A stretch of DNA of 64,000 bases from CAIWHR01 sp963713275 (GCA_963713275.1 CAVQLG010000017.1:286716-350715), one strand, 5' to 3'; shown: positions 9,303 to 21,022, numbered from the stretch's first letter. Translations and numbers: made by a program. Notes: generated from the letters alone by a model not told the origin.

Positions 9303-9680
9303 TCATTCGCGGTCGAGCGCGTGCTGGCGCAGCGCCGCGAGCGGCACGACCGCGAGCGCTTCCTCGTGCGTCGCGGCCAGCACGACCGGGGGCGCGACCC
9401 CCGCCGCGTAAGCCTCGCGCCAGCGCCCCGCGCAGACGCACCAGCGGTCGCCCGGCTTCAGTCCGGGGAACCCGTATTCCGGGGCCGGCGTCGACAGGTC
9501 GTTGCCGTGCGCACGCGAGTACGCGAGGAACTCGGCGGTCATCTGTGCGCATACGAGGTGCAGGCCGTGGTCCTCGGGTCCGGTGTGGCAGCTGCCGTCG
9601 CGGAAAAAGCCCGTGCGCGGCTTGCTCCCGCAGGGGGCAAGCACGCCACCCAGCACGTTGCGATCGGGGTCGGGGGTCAT
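9303..9680 (-). CDS. DUF2237 family protein
   Basis: A 125-residue protein that matches the conserved DUF2237 pattern: NVLGGVLAPCG near the start, TGFFRDGSCHTGPEDHGLHL, and a late PGDRWCVCAGRWREA. Four conserved cysteines could bind metal or form a redox centre. The function is unknown. Its ATG overlaps the stop of the upstream esterase gene (ATGA), so the two are translationally coupled. Confidence 0.85.
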   Translation of the reverse strand: MTPDPDRNVLGGVLAPCGSKPRTGFFRDGSCHTGPEDHGLHLVCAQMTAEFLAYSRAHGNDLSTPAPEYGFPGLKPGDRWCVCAGRWREAYAAGVAPPVVLAATHEEALAVVPLAALRQHALDRE

Positions 9681-10798
9681 GGCTTCAGCGCCCGGTAGAG
9701 GAAGGGCAGGCTCGTGTTCATCCGGTAGTCGATGTCGGAGTGGGTGTCGTCGAACTCTTCGTAGACGTGCGCGATCTTCGCCTCCGTCAGCCGGGCGCAG
9801 AGGATGCGCGTGCCATAGTGGATGTGGTACTGGTCACGCCAGCCGCAGTCGACGTAGAGCCCCCGCAGCGTGCCGAGGTTCGCCCGGTAGCGGCCGACCA
9901 GGTGGATCGGGTCGTGGCGCAGCCAATTCCGCCAGCGTGCCGCGATCAGCTCGCCGGTTTCGAGATCGAACGGAAGCCGGAAACGCAGCGGCACGGCAGG
10001 ATCGGGGTCGTAGGTCGCCGCCATGCACAGGTTCATCAGCGCGTGACCCTCGCCGGGCGAGACCTTCTCCTTGCTCCACACGGCGTCGAGGAAGCGGGCG
10101 ACGCGGCCGTCGTCGATGCCCTCGGCGAGCTGGCGGCGGGCGGCGGTCTTCGCACCGGCGACAACGTAAGGGCCGGCGCGTCGCTTCGGATCGCGATAGC
10201 GCGCGAGCTCGTCCAGCGTGTTCGGCCAGTCGCTGCGGTAGACGAAGTCGAAGTACGCGTCGCCCGAATGGTTGGCGATCGCGCCCCAGTGGCGCGCGTA
10301 CTTCATGCCGTGCAGCATCGCGCCGTACCCGCCCGACGACTTGCCGAAGCAGCCGCGGTGCTCGCGCGAGGCGAGCGTGCGGAACTCGCGATCGACGAAC
10401 GGGACGATCTCGCGGACGAGGTAGTCGGCGTAGTTGCCCAGCGCCGGGGAATTCACGTACTGGTTGCCGCCGAGCGCCGTGAAGCAGTCCGGGAAGACGA
10501 CGATCGCGGGGCCCATCCGCCGCTCGTGGACGAGCCGGGCGACGCGCTCCGGCACGTTGTCGCTGAACGGCTTCCAGTTGGTGTGCGACAGGCCCGACCC
10601 GGTGAAGCCGACGAGGTCGTAGAGCACCGGAAAGCGGCGGCCGCGACCGCGCCCCGCACCGTGGTCGTACTGCGGCGGCAGCCACACGGCGAGCTTCCGG
10701 CGATGCGGGTCGCCGAGCGGATTGTCGGCGAGGATGCGCGACTCGTGCTCGAGCACGAGCAGCGTGCCGGCGGCCGGGCTGGGGCGTTTGCGGGCCAT
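9677..10798 (-). CDS. Putative esterase, Esterase-D/enterochelin-esterase-like alpha/beta hydrolase
   Basis: A 373-residue alpha/beta hydrolase. The nucleophile elbow is FGKSSGGYGAML (G-x-S-x-G), a catalytic Asp is likely in the segment before FDDTHSDIDY, and the His is in that motif. The oxyanion region FPVLYDLVGFTGSG and the DCFTALGG block match the putative-esterase family. No signal peptide is visible, so it is cytoplasmic. It overlaps the DUF2237 gene by four bases. Its substrate cannot be inferred. Confidence 0.87.
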   Translation of the reverse strand: MARKRPSPAAGTLLVLEHESRILADNPLGDPHRRKLAVWLPPQYDHGAGRGRGRRFPVLYDLVGFTGSGLSHTNWKPFSDNVPERVARLVHERRMGPAIVVFPDCFTALGGNQYVNSPALGNYADYLVREIVPFVDREFRTLASREHRGCFGKSSGGYGAMLHGMKYARHWGAIANHSGDAYFDFVYRSDWPNTLDELARYRDPKRRAGPYVVAGAKTAARRQLAEGIDDGRVARFLDAVWSKEKVSPGEGHALMNLCMAATYDPDPAVPLRFRLPFDLETGELIAARWRNWLRHDPIHLVGRYRANLGTLRGLYVDCGWRDQYHIHYGTRILCARLTEAKIAHVYEEFDDTHSDIDYRMNTSLPFLYRALKP

Positions 10799-10921
10799 GA
10801 GCGCTCCGGGGCAGCGGGGACTTCACGCGCGTTCGGGCGAGCGTGCGCGCCCACATTGTGCCGCCGGGACCCGACCGCCGCAACGTCGGCGGTGCCACGC
10901 GCCGGCGGCGGACCCCGGCGC

Positions 10922-11474
10922 TCAGGGCTTGGGCGCCGCCGTGCGCGTCTTCTTCGTACTTCTTGTTCGTCCTCGCCTGCTTCGTCTTCGTCGTCGCCTT
11001 CTGCTTCGCCAGCAGCATGGTGCCCCGGCAGTCGGGGGCGCCGCAGCGGCAGGCGAAGGCCGCGTGCGCCTTCTTCGTGAGGCGGCCGTCGTACGACAGA
11101 CGGTAGTCGTAGGTCAGCTCCTCGCCGCGCGGGATCTTGCGCCGGGCTTCGATGAACACCCGGCCCTCGTCGTCCTCGAACGTCGTGCAGTTCGGGTCGC
11201 AGGAATGGTTGATCCAGCGCGCGGCGTTGCCCCCCACACCCGCGTCGATGACGCGCCCGTCGGACAGCTCGAAGATGAACGTGTGGTACGGGTTGTCGGG
11301 GTCGCTGTCCGGTCGCTGCGACGCGATGTCCCAGCTCGTGACCTCGCCACGGTACTCGATGATGGTCTTGCCCTTGCGGATCTTGCGCCTCGCGAAGACG
11401 CCGCGGCCGTGGATCGTCGAGCTGCGCACCGAGTAGGAACGCTGCTTGGTCTTCTCTTTCTTGGAATCGGGCAT
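10922..11474 (-). CDS. SET-domain protein-lysine methyltransferase, frameshifted at the C-terminus
   Basis: A bacterial SET-domain protein of about 183 residues. Motifs: VRSSTIHGRGVFARRKIRKG at the N-terminus, the pseudoknot motif RWINHSCDPNC, and GEELTYDYRLSYDG, followed by a post-SET cysteine cluster CRCGAPDCRG. Such proteins use SAM to methylate lysines. The C-terminal tail is lysine-rich (TKTKQARTNKK). The frame then runs on without a stop, but in the next frame the tail KKTRTAAPKP ends at 10922. The total of 553 nt is one base over, so an extra base near 10960 is likely. No clear ribosome-binding site. Confidence 0.85.
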
Positions 11475-11636
11475 GGGGCGCGCGCAGGGGGCTGCGGGAT
11501 ACGGTGCGGTTGCGGTGCGTTTCGGTGCGGTCGAGCGAGCGAGCGAACCAGCGCGCGCGCTTCGGCCGCCCGCCCCCGGTGCCCGTCGGGATGCGGCAGG
11601 CGCAGGGGTGGTGCAGCCGCCCGCGCCCGCAGCCCC

Positions 11637-12797
11637 TCACAGCAGCGGCTCGCTCACCTTCTCTCCGCGTTCGTAGACGACGTGCGCCCGGCCCACGATC
11701 AGCGGGTCGAGCGGGCCGATGCGGTCGAGATCCTTGTTCGCGTACGGCAGCTTGTGCAGCAGGTAGCGCATCGCGTTCAGGCGCGCCCGTTTCTTGCAGT
11801 CGGACTTGATCACGGTCCACGGCGCGTCGGCGGTGTCGGTATAGAAGAACATCGCCTCTTTGGCCTTCGTGTAGTCGTCCCACTTGTCGAGCGAGGCCAT
11901 GTCGATCGGCGAGAGCTTCCACTGCTTGAGCGGGTGGACCCTGCGCTCCTTGAATCGTCGCCGCTGCTCGGCGCGGCTCACCGAGAACCAGTACTTGACG
12001 AGGTGCGTGTTGTTGTGGACCAGCATGCGCTCGAACTCCGGCGCCTGGCGCATGAACTCGAGGTACTCCTGCTGGGTGCAGAAGCTCATCACGCGCTCGA
12101 CGCCGGCGCGGTTGTACCAGGAGCGGTCGAAGAGCACGATCTCGCCGGCGGTCGGCAGGTGCTCGACGTAACGCTGGAAATACCACTGGCCGCGCTCCAG
12201 TTCGGTCGGCTTCTCCAGCGCCACGACGCGCGCTCCGCGGGGGTTGAGGTTCTCCATGAAGCGCTTGATCGTGCCGCCCTTGCCGGCGGCGTCGCGGCCC
12301 TCGAACAGCACGACGACCTTTTGCCCGGTCTCCTTGACCCACGCCTGCAGCTTGAGCAGCTCGACCTGCAGCCGGTATTTCTGCCGCTCGTAGCTCTTGC
12401 GCGCCATCAGGTTCTTGTACGGATAGCCGCCCGTGCGCCAGTCTTCGGCGAGTTCGTCGTCGGGGCTCGCCGCGAGCAGTTGGGCTTTCTTCTCCTGTTC
12501 GCGCAGCATCTGCCGCATCAGCGCCGCGACGTCCTGCGGCGAGCGTCCGGCCAGGACGTCGGCGAGCGCCTCCATCTGGGCGACGGTGGCGCCGACCACG
12601 TTCTCGCCGATGGCGTGCTCCTCGATCGCCTCGGCGCTCCCGGTCGGACCGATGTCGCCGGCGGCGACCCGCCGTGGTCGGGCTCCCCGCGGGCGGGGAG
12701 GCTTGGCGGTGGTCGCGCTCGCCGGTGCCGGCGCCTGGCCCACGTCCTCGGTGCCGGGCGCCGATGGGTGGCCGGGGGTTGCCGCGTTGCGGGCCAT
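11637..12797 (-). CDS. ppk2: Polyphosphate kinase 2
   Basis: A 386-residue PPK2, which transfers phosphate between polyphosphate and nucleoside diphosphates. After an Ala/Pro-rich N-terminal extension come the Walker A motif FEGRDAAGKGGTIKRF, the lid/Walker B region LFDRSWYNRAGVERVM and the C-terminal WTVIKSDCKKRARLN. The ATG at 12797 is preceded by AGGAGG with nine-base spacing, so further in-frame codons up to 12848 are not used. Single-domain PPK2 class I is the likely subgroup. Upstream, it is divergent from cysK. Confidence 0.95.
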   Translation of the reverse strand: MARNAATPGHPSAPGTEDVGQAPAPASATTAKPPRPRGARPRRVAAGDIGPTGSAEAIEEHAIGENVVGATVAQMEALADVLAGRSPQDVAALMRQMLREQEKKAQLLAASPDDELAEDWRTGGYPYKNLMARKSYERQKYRLQVELLKLQAWVKETGQKVVVLFEGRDAAGKGGTIKRFMENLNPRGARVVALEKPTELERGQWYFQRYVEHLPTAGEIVLFDRSWYNRAGVERVMSFCTQQEYLEFMRQAPEFERMLVHNNTHLVKYWFSVSRAEQRRRFKERRVHPLKQWKLSPIDMASLDKWDDYTKAKEAMFFYTDTADAPWTVIKSDCKKRARLNAMRYLLHKLPYANKDLDRIGPLDPLIVGRAHVVYERGEKVSEPLL

Positions 12798-12989
12798 GAA
12801 GCGATTCCTCCTTGCTGGGTGTTCGCTGCGCCGCGCTCCGCGGCCCATCCGGACACGAACTCGATTCTAATCCCCACGCGACGGGACCGCACGCCTTCGC
12901 CGGCGGACGCTGCCGGGCGAGGCGGCGGCTTGAAACCGCGCGGCATGGCGATAGCGCCAGGAATTCGTAGCGGCAGGCCGGCCCGCGCC

Positions 12990-12995
12990 TATACT
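12990..12995 (+). promoter_or_regulatory. Candidate -10 element of cysK
   Basis: TATACT lies 35 bp upstream of the cysK start codon in otherwise GC-rich sequence. No good -35 box is present at 17 bp, so the call rests on the -10 match and position alone. Confidence 0.35.
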
Positions 12996-13029
12996 GCCCA
13001 GCTTGCCACCCCCGCGTTCGAGGATTGCG

Positions 13030-13962
13030 ATGCGCATCGCCGCCGACGTCACCGACCTGATCGGCAACACCCCGCTGGTCCGGATCAACCGCCTGGCCGC
13101 GGGCCTGCCCGCCACCGTCGTCGCCAAGCTCGAGTTCTTCAACCCTGCCCACAGCGTCAAGGACCGAATCGCCGTCGCGATGATCGACGCCGCCGCTGCG
13201 GCCGGCCGGCTGCGCCCGGATACGATCGTGCTCGAGCCTACGTCCGGCAACACCGGGATCGGCCTCGCGATGGTGTGCGCGGCGCGCGGAATCCGCTGCG
13301 CGTTCGTGATGCCGGATTCGATGAGCCGGGAGCGACGGCTGCTGCTCAAGGCGTACGGCGCCGAACTGGTGCTCACGCCGGGTCCCGAAGGCATGAATGG
13401 AGCGATCCGCAAGGCGCAGGAGATGGCCGCCGCCGACCCGCGTTACCTCATCCCGCAGCAGTTCGAGAATCCCGCGAATCCCGAAATCCACCGCCGCACC
13501 ACGGCCGAGGAGATCTGGCGCGACACCGACGGCGGTGTCGACGTCCTGGTCGCCGGTATCGGCACCGGCGGCACGATCACCGGCGTGGGCGAAGTGCTGA
13601 AGGCGAGGAAGCCCTCGGTGCGCGTGATCGCCGTCGAGCCCGATGCTTCTCCCGTGCTCTCGGGAGGCAGCAAGGGCCCGCACCCGATCCAAGGCATCGG
13701 TGCCGGCTTCGTGCCGGCGATCCTCAACACCGCGATCTACGACGCCGTCGCCCGCGTGAAGAACGACGACGCGCTCGCGATCGCGCGGCGGGCGGCGACC
13801 GAGGAGGGGCTGCTGGTCGGCATTTCCTCCGGCGCCGCGCTCTGGGCGGCGCTCGAGGCCGCGCGCCAGCCCGAGAACGCCGGGAAACTGATCGTGACGG
13901 TCATTCCCTCGTTCGGGGAGCGCTACCTGTCGACCGTCCTCTACCAGCACCTCGAGGTCTGA
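13030..13962 (+). CDS. cysK: Cysteine synthase A (O-acetylserine sulfhydrylase)
   Basis: A 310-residue PLP enzyme that makes cysteine from O-acetylserine and sulfide. The PLP lysine is in NPAHSVKDRIA, the substrate loop is LEPTSGNTGIG, the phosphate-binding loop is GIGTGGTITGVGE, and the PLP-nitrogen serine is in GISSGAALWAA. HPIQGIGAGFVP matches CysK. The ATG at 13030 follows GAGGA with good spacing. It is a single gene, convergent with a small basic protein gene; a hairpin lies between them. Confidence 0.96.
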   Translation: MRIAADVTDLIGNTPLVRINRLAAGLPATVVAKLEFFNPAHSVKDRIAVAMIDAAAAAGRLRPDTIVLEPTSGNTGIGLAMVCAARGIRCAFVMPDSMSRERRLLLKAYGAELVLTPGPEGMNGAIRKAQEMAAADPRYLIPQQFENPANPEIHRRTTAEEIWRDTDGGVDVLVAGIGTGGTITGVGEVLKARKPSVRVIAVEPDASPVLSGGSKGPHPIQGIGAGFVPAILNTAIYDAVARVKNDDALAIARRAATEEGLLVGISSGAALWAALEAARQPENAGKLIVTVIPSFGERYLSTVLYQHLEV

Positions 13963-14010
13963 CGGGTCCTTTGCGCCGACAGCCGGCCGTCGCCACGCAC
14001 CTTGCCGCGG

Positions 14011-14033
14011 CGCGCCGCGAGGAGCGCGGCGCG
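14011..14033. terminator. Perfect GC hairpin downstream of cysK
   Basis: CGCGCCGCG (14011-14019), loop AGGAG, then CGCGGCGCG (14025-14033): a 9-bp perfect stem between two convergent genes. It lacks a T-tract, so termination is inferred from position and stem strength. Confidence 0.45.
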
Positions 14034-14042
14034 TGCATCGGT

Positions 14043-14195
14043 TCAGCGGCCCCGGGGGCTCACGCGCGTGCGCACCGAGACCCGCGGGACGGTCGCCGGA
14101 GGACGGGGCCGTGCCGGCGTTGCGCCGCCGGGTGTTCCGGTCTTTCCCTTCGCGCCGGCGAACGGCGGGGTTGCCTTGCCTTTGCCCTTGCCCAT
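14043..14195 (-). CDS. Small basic protein of unknown function (50 aa)
   Basis: A 50-residue, strongly basic product beginning MGKGKGKATPPFAGAKGK and ending in an Arg/Pro-rich tail. The evidence for a gene is the near-ideal AAGGAGG six bases before the ATG at 14195, right after the rhlE region on the same strand. The MGKG start recalls the tiny ribosomal protein THX, but the rest does not match, and I do not assign it. A one-base frameshift within it cannot be excluded. Confidence 0.5.
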   Translation of the reverse strand: MGKGKGKATPPFAGAKGKTGTPGGATPARPRPPATVPRVSVRTRVSPRGR

Positions 14196-14475
14196 CGCAC
14201 GCCTCCTTCGACGGCTGCGGTTGCGCGGCGGGGTTGCCGCGGAACACATTCTCGGCGATCGGGGCGTTGCCGCGCAACGCCTCGCGCGGGGCGCCATCGC
14301 AACGCGCCTACCGGGCGCCGACGCCGATCAGCGTCAGCACGCGCGGCGGGGTCGCCCCTGCCCGCGCGAACGGCGGCGCGGTCAGCGCAACGCGGTGCCA
14401 GAAGCCGTGCATCGAACGATGGCGCGTGTTCCGGCGCGGCGGGCCACGCCGCGTGCACGTCCGCCGCGGCCCGGT

Positions 14476-15940
14476 TCAGCGACCGCGGGTCACCGGACGG
14501 TGCTGCGCCGCGAGGGGCGAGCGGGGCGTCGGGGCGATCGCCGGGGCGACGCGCGGCGAAGGCGCCGCGGCGCCGGGCGGGCTCGCCCGGCGCGCGCCTG
14601 GTCCGGACGGTGCGGGCGGCGCACCGTGCGACGCGCTCCCGCTGCGCTGCGCCGTGCGGCGCGCCGGCATGCGCCTCCCCGCCACGGCCAGCACTGCGTC
14701 CCGCGCCCGGCGCCGGCGCGCCGCCCGGTCGCGACGGCGCGCGCGAGCCGCCCCCGCGCGCTTGGCGCCCGAGCACCGGCTCGGGCCGCGCATCGGGATC
14801 GGGCTCGAAGCCGGTCAGCACCTCGCGCGGCAGCGTGCGCTTGAGGAGCTTCTCGATGTCGCGGAGGAATTCGTGCTCGTCGACGCAGACGAGCGAGATC
14901 GCCTCGCCGCGCGCGCCGGCGCGGCCGGTGCGCCCGATGCGGTGGACGTAGTCCTCGGGCACGTTGGGCAGGTCGTAGTTGACGACGTGCGGCAGCTCTT
15001 CGATGTCGATGCCGCGGGCAGCGATGTCGGTGGCGACCAGCACCTGCAGGCTGCCCTCCTTGAATTCGGCCAGCGCCCGGGTGCGGGCACCCTGGCTCTT
15101 GTTGCCGTGGATCGCCAGCGCGGTGATGCCATCCTTGCCGAGCTGCTCGGAGAGCTTGTTGGCGCCGTGCTTGGTGCGGGTGAAGACCAGCACCTGGTGC
15201 CAGTTGTTCGAAGCGATGAGGTGGGTGAGGAGCTCGCGCTTGCGGTCGCGGTCGACGGGGTGGATGCGCTGGGAGATGATCTCGACGGTCGAGTTTCGCG
15301 GCGCGACCTCGATCAGCGCCGGTGCGTTCAGCAGGCCGTCGGCGAGGGTGCGGATCTCGTCGGAGAACGTCGCCGAGAAGAGCAGGTTCTGCCGCTGCCT
15401 GGGCAGGAGCGCGAGGATGCGCCGGATGTCGCGGATGAAGCCCATGTCGAGCATCCGGTCGGCCTCGTCGAGGACCAGGATCTCGACGCGAGAGAGGTCG
15501 AGCGTTCCCTGTCCCTGGTGATCGAGCAGGCGACCGGGGGTGGCGACCAGCACCTCGACGCCGCGCTTCAGCTGCGCGATCTGCGGATGGATGCCGACGC
15601 CGCCGTAGACGACCGCCGACGACACCCGCAGGTACTTGCCGTAGACGCGGACGCTCTCCTCGACCTGTGCGGCGAGCTCGCGTGTCGGCGTGAGGATCAG
15701 CGCGCGGATCGGCTTCTTTCCGGCTGCGGGTCCGGGGGCCGGACGCATCGCCAGCCGCTGCAGCATCGGGAGCACGAAGCCGGCGGTCTTGCCGGTGCCG
15801 GTCTGCGCGCCGGCGAGGAGGTCGCCTCCGGCGAGCACGGCGGGGATCGCCTTTAGCTGGATCGGTGTGGGTCGGGTGTAGCCCTGTTCGGCGACGGCAC
15901 GAACGAGCGCGTCGGCGAGGCCGAGCGAGGAAAAAGACAT
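14476..15940 (-). CDS. rhlE: DEAD-box ATP-dependent RNA helicase RhlE, frameshifted in the tail
   Basis: RNA helicase of the RhlE group, involved in ribosome and RNA metabolism. All motifs are intact: Q motif GYTRPTPIQLKAIP, motif I AQTGTGKTAG, motif II VLDEADRMLD, motif III SATFS, and motif VI HRIGRTGRAG, with the start MSFSSLGL typical of RhlE. After about residue 400 the tail is low-complexity Arg/Gly/Ala/Pro. The original frame runs open to 14060 through the adjacent small gene, whereas a one-base shift gives a stop at 14476 and a normal length of about 487 residues. The 1465-nt span is one base over. The shift point (14650-14750) is uncertain. Confidence 0.9.
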
Positions 15941-16097
15941 GAACGCCTTCGGAAGAGAGGATCGGCCTGTCGCGAGAATGCAGCGCGCCAGTCGCAGGCA
16001 AACCGGGTGGAACGGGGGTCGGAATCGACAGCGGCAGGAGGACTGGGCGAGGTGCCGCGCGGGCGCATCATAGCACGGCGCCGGCGGCGTCCGAACG

Positions 16098-16322
16098 CTA
16101 CGCTCGCGCCGCCTCGACGCGGATCAGGAATCGGCCCACGACGACCTCCTGCCCCGCGCGGATCTTGCAGGTCTTGCGCGTTTCGGTGCGGCCGTCGACC
16201 TGCACCGCCCCGCTGGCGACCAGCGCCTTGCCCGCGCCGCCGCTCGTGGCCACGCCCGCGACCTTGAGGAGATCGTTGAGCGCGATGTGCTCGCCTTCAA
16301 GCTCGAAGCGGATGCTCGGCAT
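16098..16322 (-). CDS. S4-domain RNA-binding protein, YbcJ-like
   Basis: A 74-residue stand-alone S4 RNA-binding domain: FELEGEHIALNDLLKVAGVA, then SGGAGKALVASGAVQVDGR. It resembles E. coli YbcJ, a small RNA-binding protein of unresolved role. The ATG at 16322 follows AAGGTCCC. It lies between rhlE and the ABC-F gene on the same strand. Confidence 0.88.
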   Translation of the reverse strand: MPSIRFELEGEHIALNDLLKVAGVATSGGAGKALVASGAVQVDGRTETRKTCKIRAGQEVVVGRFLIRVEAARA

Positions 16323-16443
16323 GGGACCTTGCCTGGCGTCGTCGGCGGACTCGTCAGCGCCCGCCGACCAGGCCGCGATTATGGGCCAGAACCGCTCGCG
16401 GCGCCGGGCGCGAAGCCGAAGCGGGGGGCACGCCGGGGGGCGC

Positions 16444-18391
<1,948 letters not shown>

Positions 18392-18437
18392 CGCCCGCTC
18401 AGCGTCCGCGCAAGAGGATGGTTCTCTTCACGGCCTC

Positions 18438-20906
18438 TCAACGCGCCCCCGCGCCTGCCGGCGCCTGTGCCGCCAGTGCGTCGAGCGCCGCGCTCACGGC
18501 GCGGTCGAACAGAGGCACCGGCTCGACGATCAGCGAGGCGCGCCCGGAACTGAGCTGCCAGGCGAGTTCCTCGGGCGTCAGCGCGATCGCCTTGGCGCGA
18601 CCGCGGGCGGTGAAGATGTAGCGGGTGCGCAAGGGGCTCACCCACATCAGGCGCGCGGGCGTCTCGTGCTCCCCTTCGCGAAGCAGCAGCCACGTGCCGA
18701 TGGCCATTTCGCTCACGAAGTCGTGCACGTTGACCGCGTCGAACGGCGCGCCGGCCGGCGCCCCGGGGACGCTCGGCGGCGCTGCCTTGGGACCGGAAGC
18801 GCCCGGGTCGGGGGCGCGGGCGGCCGGACCTGCGACCGTGGCGACGGCAGCACGCGGCCGGGCCGCGGCCGGGGCGGACGGAGCGGACGGCGCCCCTGAG
18901 CGCGGCCGCAGAACCTCGACGTGCAGCCGGTAGAGCGCTTCGAAGAAGCTGCCCATGCGGTCGCCGGTGAGGCCGGCGGCGGCGACACCGGCGCGCAGGC
19001 GCTGCACGAGCGACGGGATGAGTCGCGTCAGCCGCGCCTTTTGCGCCGTGCGCTCCTTGGCGGCGATGCTCCAGAGGAGGTCGTCGAGGGTCGACATGGC
19101 CGCCTGCCAGGCTTCGCTTTCGCGGCCTTCGCGTGTGCGCACCGCGGCGAGGTGATCGGCCCAGACGGTTTCGACGAAGCGGTGCACCTCGTACGGCACT
19201 TCGAGCCCGGCGAGCCGGTCGCGCAGCAGCGCGCGCACGTGCGCGCGGTCGGCGTTCGAGACCTCGGAGCCGAGCGCGGCGTCAATATCATCGTGAAGCG
19301 CCGCGGCGGTCGCGGCCTGCTCCCGCTCGGCGAACGGCCGCAGCTGCGCCACGGCGGCGTCGAACACGTCCATGTCGATGCCGAAATCGGCGCAGATGCG
19401 GTCGACGACGTCGGTCGCGAGCGATCGGAACTCCTGCTGGTAGCGCGCGTCGCCGTGCGCGCCGACGGCGGCGGCGGCGAGATCGTCGAGCAGGCGCCGC
19501 GCCGGGTGTCGGCGGTCGGAGAAGAAGCTGCGATCGAGCAGTGCGGCCTTGGCGATGGGCACCTGCAGCCGCGCGAAAATCCGGCGCAGCGCGTCGGGTA
19601 TCGACGGGTCACGGAAGATGTAGTCGAACAGCAGCCCGACCACGTCCATCGTCAGCCGATCGGCAGGGTTCGCCATCTTGCCTGCGATCACGTCGCGGAT
19701 CACGGGCAGGCGGTTGAGCGGGAGCTTCACCGCCTCGCCGTCCGGCACCGCCTGCGCCTCGCCCAGCTCCTGCTCCGGATCGAAACGCTGCCACTGGTCG
19801 AGTTCGGAGATCATGGCGCCGGCGCCGCCTAACGCCATCATCGAATCGAGTTGCGGGAACGCGAGGTCGTCGCCGTCCGCGGCCGACGATGTCGCGGACG
19901 CGGGCGTCGCGGCCATGCGCTGCTGGTGGCGCGCGTACGCCGCCACCAGCGCGCGGGCGACATCGGCCTGCACCGGTGCCAGGGTCTGGGCGCCTGCGGG
20001 CGCGCCCGGCGCCGGCGCGTCGGCGGCAGCCGCGGGACGCGCGAGTGCGGCATCCTGCAGGGCAGGCAACGCGAAGCCCGGCCGGCCGGTGCGCAGTTCC
20101 GCGAGGGTGGGTACGGCGACGTCGAGCGGTGGGGCGCCCGCCGGGGTGCCGCCTTCCCGCAGCAACTGCTCGAACAGCGGCAACAGGTCGGCGTCGTCGG
20201 CCGGCCGCAGGTCGCTGCGCGCGCGCAGCGCCGCCTTGATCTCGGGCAGGACGCCGCGCTCGGCGAGGTGCCGGTTGAGCGTGATGTAGGTCTTGACGAG
20301 CGCCGGCTTGAGGTCGTCGAGCAGCCGCTCCATCAGCGGCCGCCACACCCTGGGGTCGGGGTAGACCGCGCGCGACAACGCCCCGATTGCGTCGAGCAGG
20401 TAGGCAATCCCGAAGGGGCTGTCGAGCCCCGCCGAGACGCGTTCGCCCAACAGCAGCGCGACGCGGCGGTCGAGTGCCGCCATCTCCCGCCGGGTGGCGC
20501 TGGCAAGCGCGGACGCGGCGCGGACGATCGCCGCCTGTCGCTCCTGATCGAACGCGGAGAGGACGCGCAGCGTGGCCGCCGAAACGTCGGCATCCGGGCG
20601 CCGTCCCTTGCGCAGGGTGCCGGCGAGCCGGCGGCGGACGAGGGCGTCCAGGGTACGTTCGAAACGTTCCGCCCACGTGCCACGATGCTGCCGGAAACGC
20701 TGGACGTCGCCTTCCGGAACCTGCGCGTAGGCTTCGAACAGGTCGTCGGTCGTCTCCATCGCCCCCCGTGCCGCGACAGCGAGCAGCGTGACGAAACGCT
20801 CGGCGCATTCCTCGAGCAGCGCGCGCGTTTCGCCCGGGCGCGGCGGATGATCGTCGTCGATCAACGTGGGCGGCGCGGCAGCGACCGTGAATGGGGCGTG
20901 GAACAT
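18438..20906 (-). CDS. DUF1631 family protein
   Basis: An 822-residue cytoplasmic protein matching DUF1631, found mainly in beta- and gammaproteobacteria. Conserved blocks are FVTLLAVAARGAMETTDDLF near the N-terminus, PIAKAALLDRSFFSDRRHPA in the centre, and MAIGTWLLLREGEHETPARLMW in the C-terminal part, separated by Ala/Pro-rich linkers. The C-terminal block resembles a PilZ-like beta barrel, though that is an inference. Function is not established. The frame is intact over the whole length, in contrast to several neighbours. Confidence 0.88.
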   Translation of the reverse strand: MFHAPFTVAAAPPTLIDDDHPPRPGETRALLEECAERFVTLLAVAARGAMETTDDLFEAYAQVPEGDVQRFRQHRGTWAERFERTLDALVRRRLAGTLRKGRRPDADVSAATLRVLSAFDQERQAAIVRAASALASATRREMAALDRRVALLLGERVSAGLDSPFGIAYLLDAIGALSRAVYPDPRVWRPLMERLLDDLKPALVKTYITLNRHLAERGVLPEIKAALRARSDLRPADDADLLPLFEQLLREGGTPAGAPPLDVAVPTLAELRTGRPGFALPALQDAALARPAAAADAPAPGAPAGAQTLAPVQADVARALVAAYARHQQRMAATPASATSSAADGDDLAFPQLDSMMALGGAGAMISELDQWQRFDPEQELGEAQAVPDGEAVKLPLNRLPVIRDVIAGKMANPADRLTMDVVGLLFDYIFRDPSIPDALRRIFARLQVPIAKAALLDRSFFSDRRHPARRLLDDLAAAAVGAHGDARYQQEFRSLATDVVDRICADFGIDMDVFDAAVAQLRPFAEREQAATAAALHDDIDAALGSEVSNADRAHVRALLRDRLAGLEVPYEVHRFVETVWADHLAAVRTREGRESEAWQAAMSTLDDLLWSIAAKERTAQKARLTRLIPSLVQRLRAGVAAAGLTGDRMGSFFEALYRLHVEVLRPRSGAPSAPSAPAAARPRAAVATVAGPAARAPDPGASGPKAAPPSVPGAPAGAPFDAVNVHDFVSEMAIGTWLLLREGEHETPARLMWVSPLRTRYIFTARGRAKAIALTPEELAWQLSSGRASLIVEPVPLFDRAVSAALDALAAQAPAGAGAR

Positions 20907-21022
20907 CGTGCGGCGAGGCCGGTAGCGGCAGGATCTCGAAGTCTACGCCGTGGCGGGCCCCAACGACCGGCGCTGGCGGGCGCCGCGGGGCGGCCCGCGC
21001 GCTTCGCCAGCGGCCCGGCGCT

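Noticed and set aside
12990..12995. Full sigma-70 promoter for cysK
   Set aside because: No acceptable -35 box at 16-18 bp, so only a candidate -10 element is reported.
14043..14195. Assignment of the small basic protein to ribosomal protein THX
   Set aside because: Only the first four residues agree; the remainder does not show the THX pattern.
10453..14951. Very long open frames on both strands (over 1200 codons each)
   Set aside because: They span several well-supported genes in other frames, are Arg/Pro/Ala-rich and have no domain. They reflect scarcity of stop codons in GC-rich DNA.
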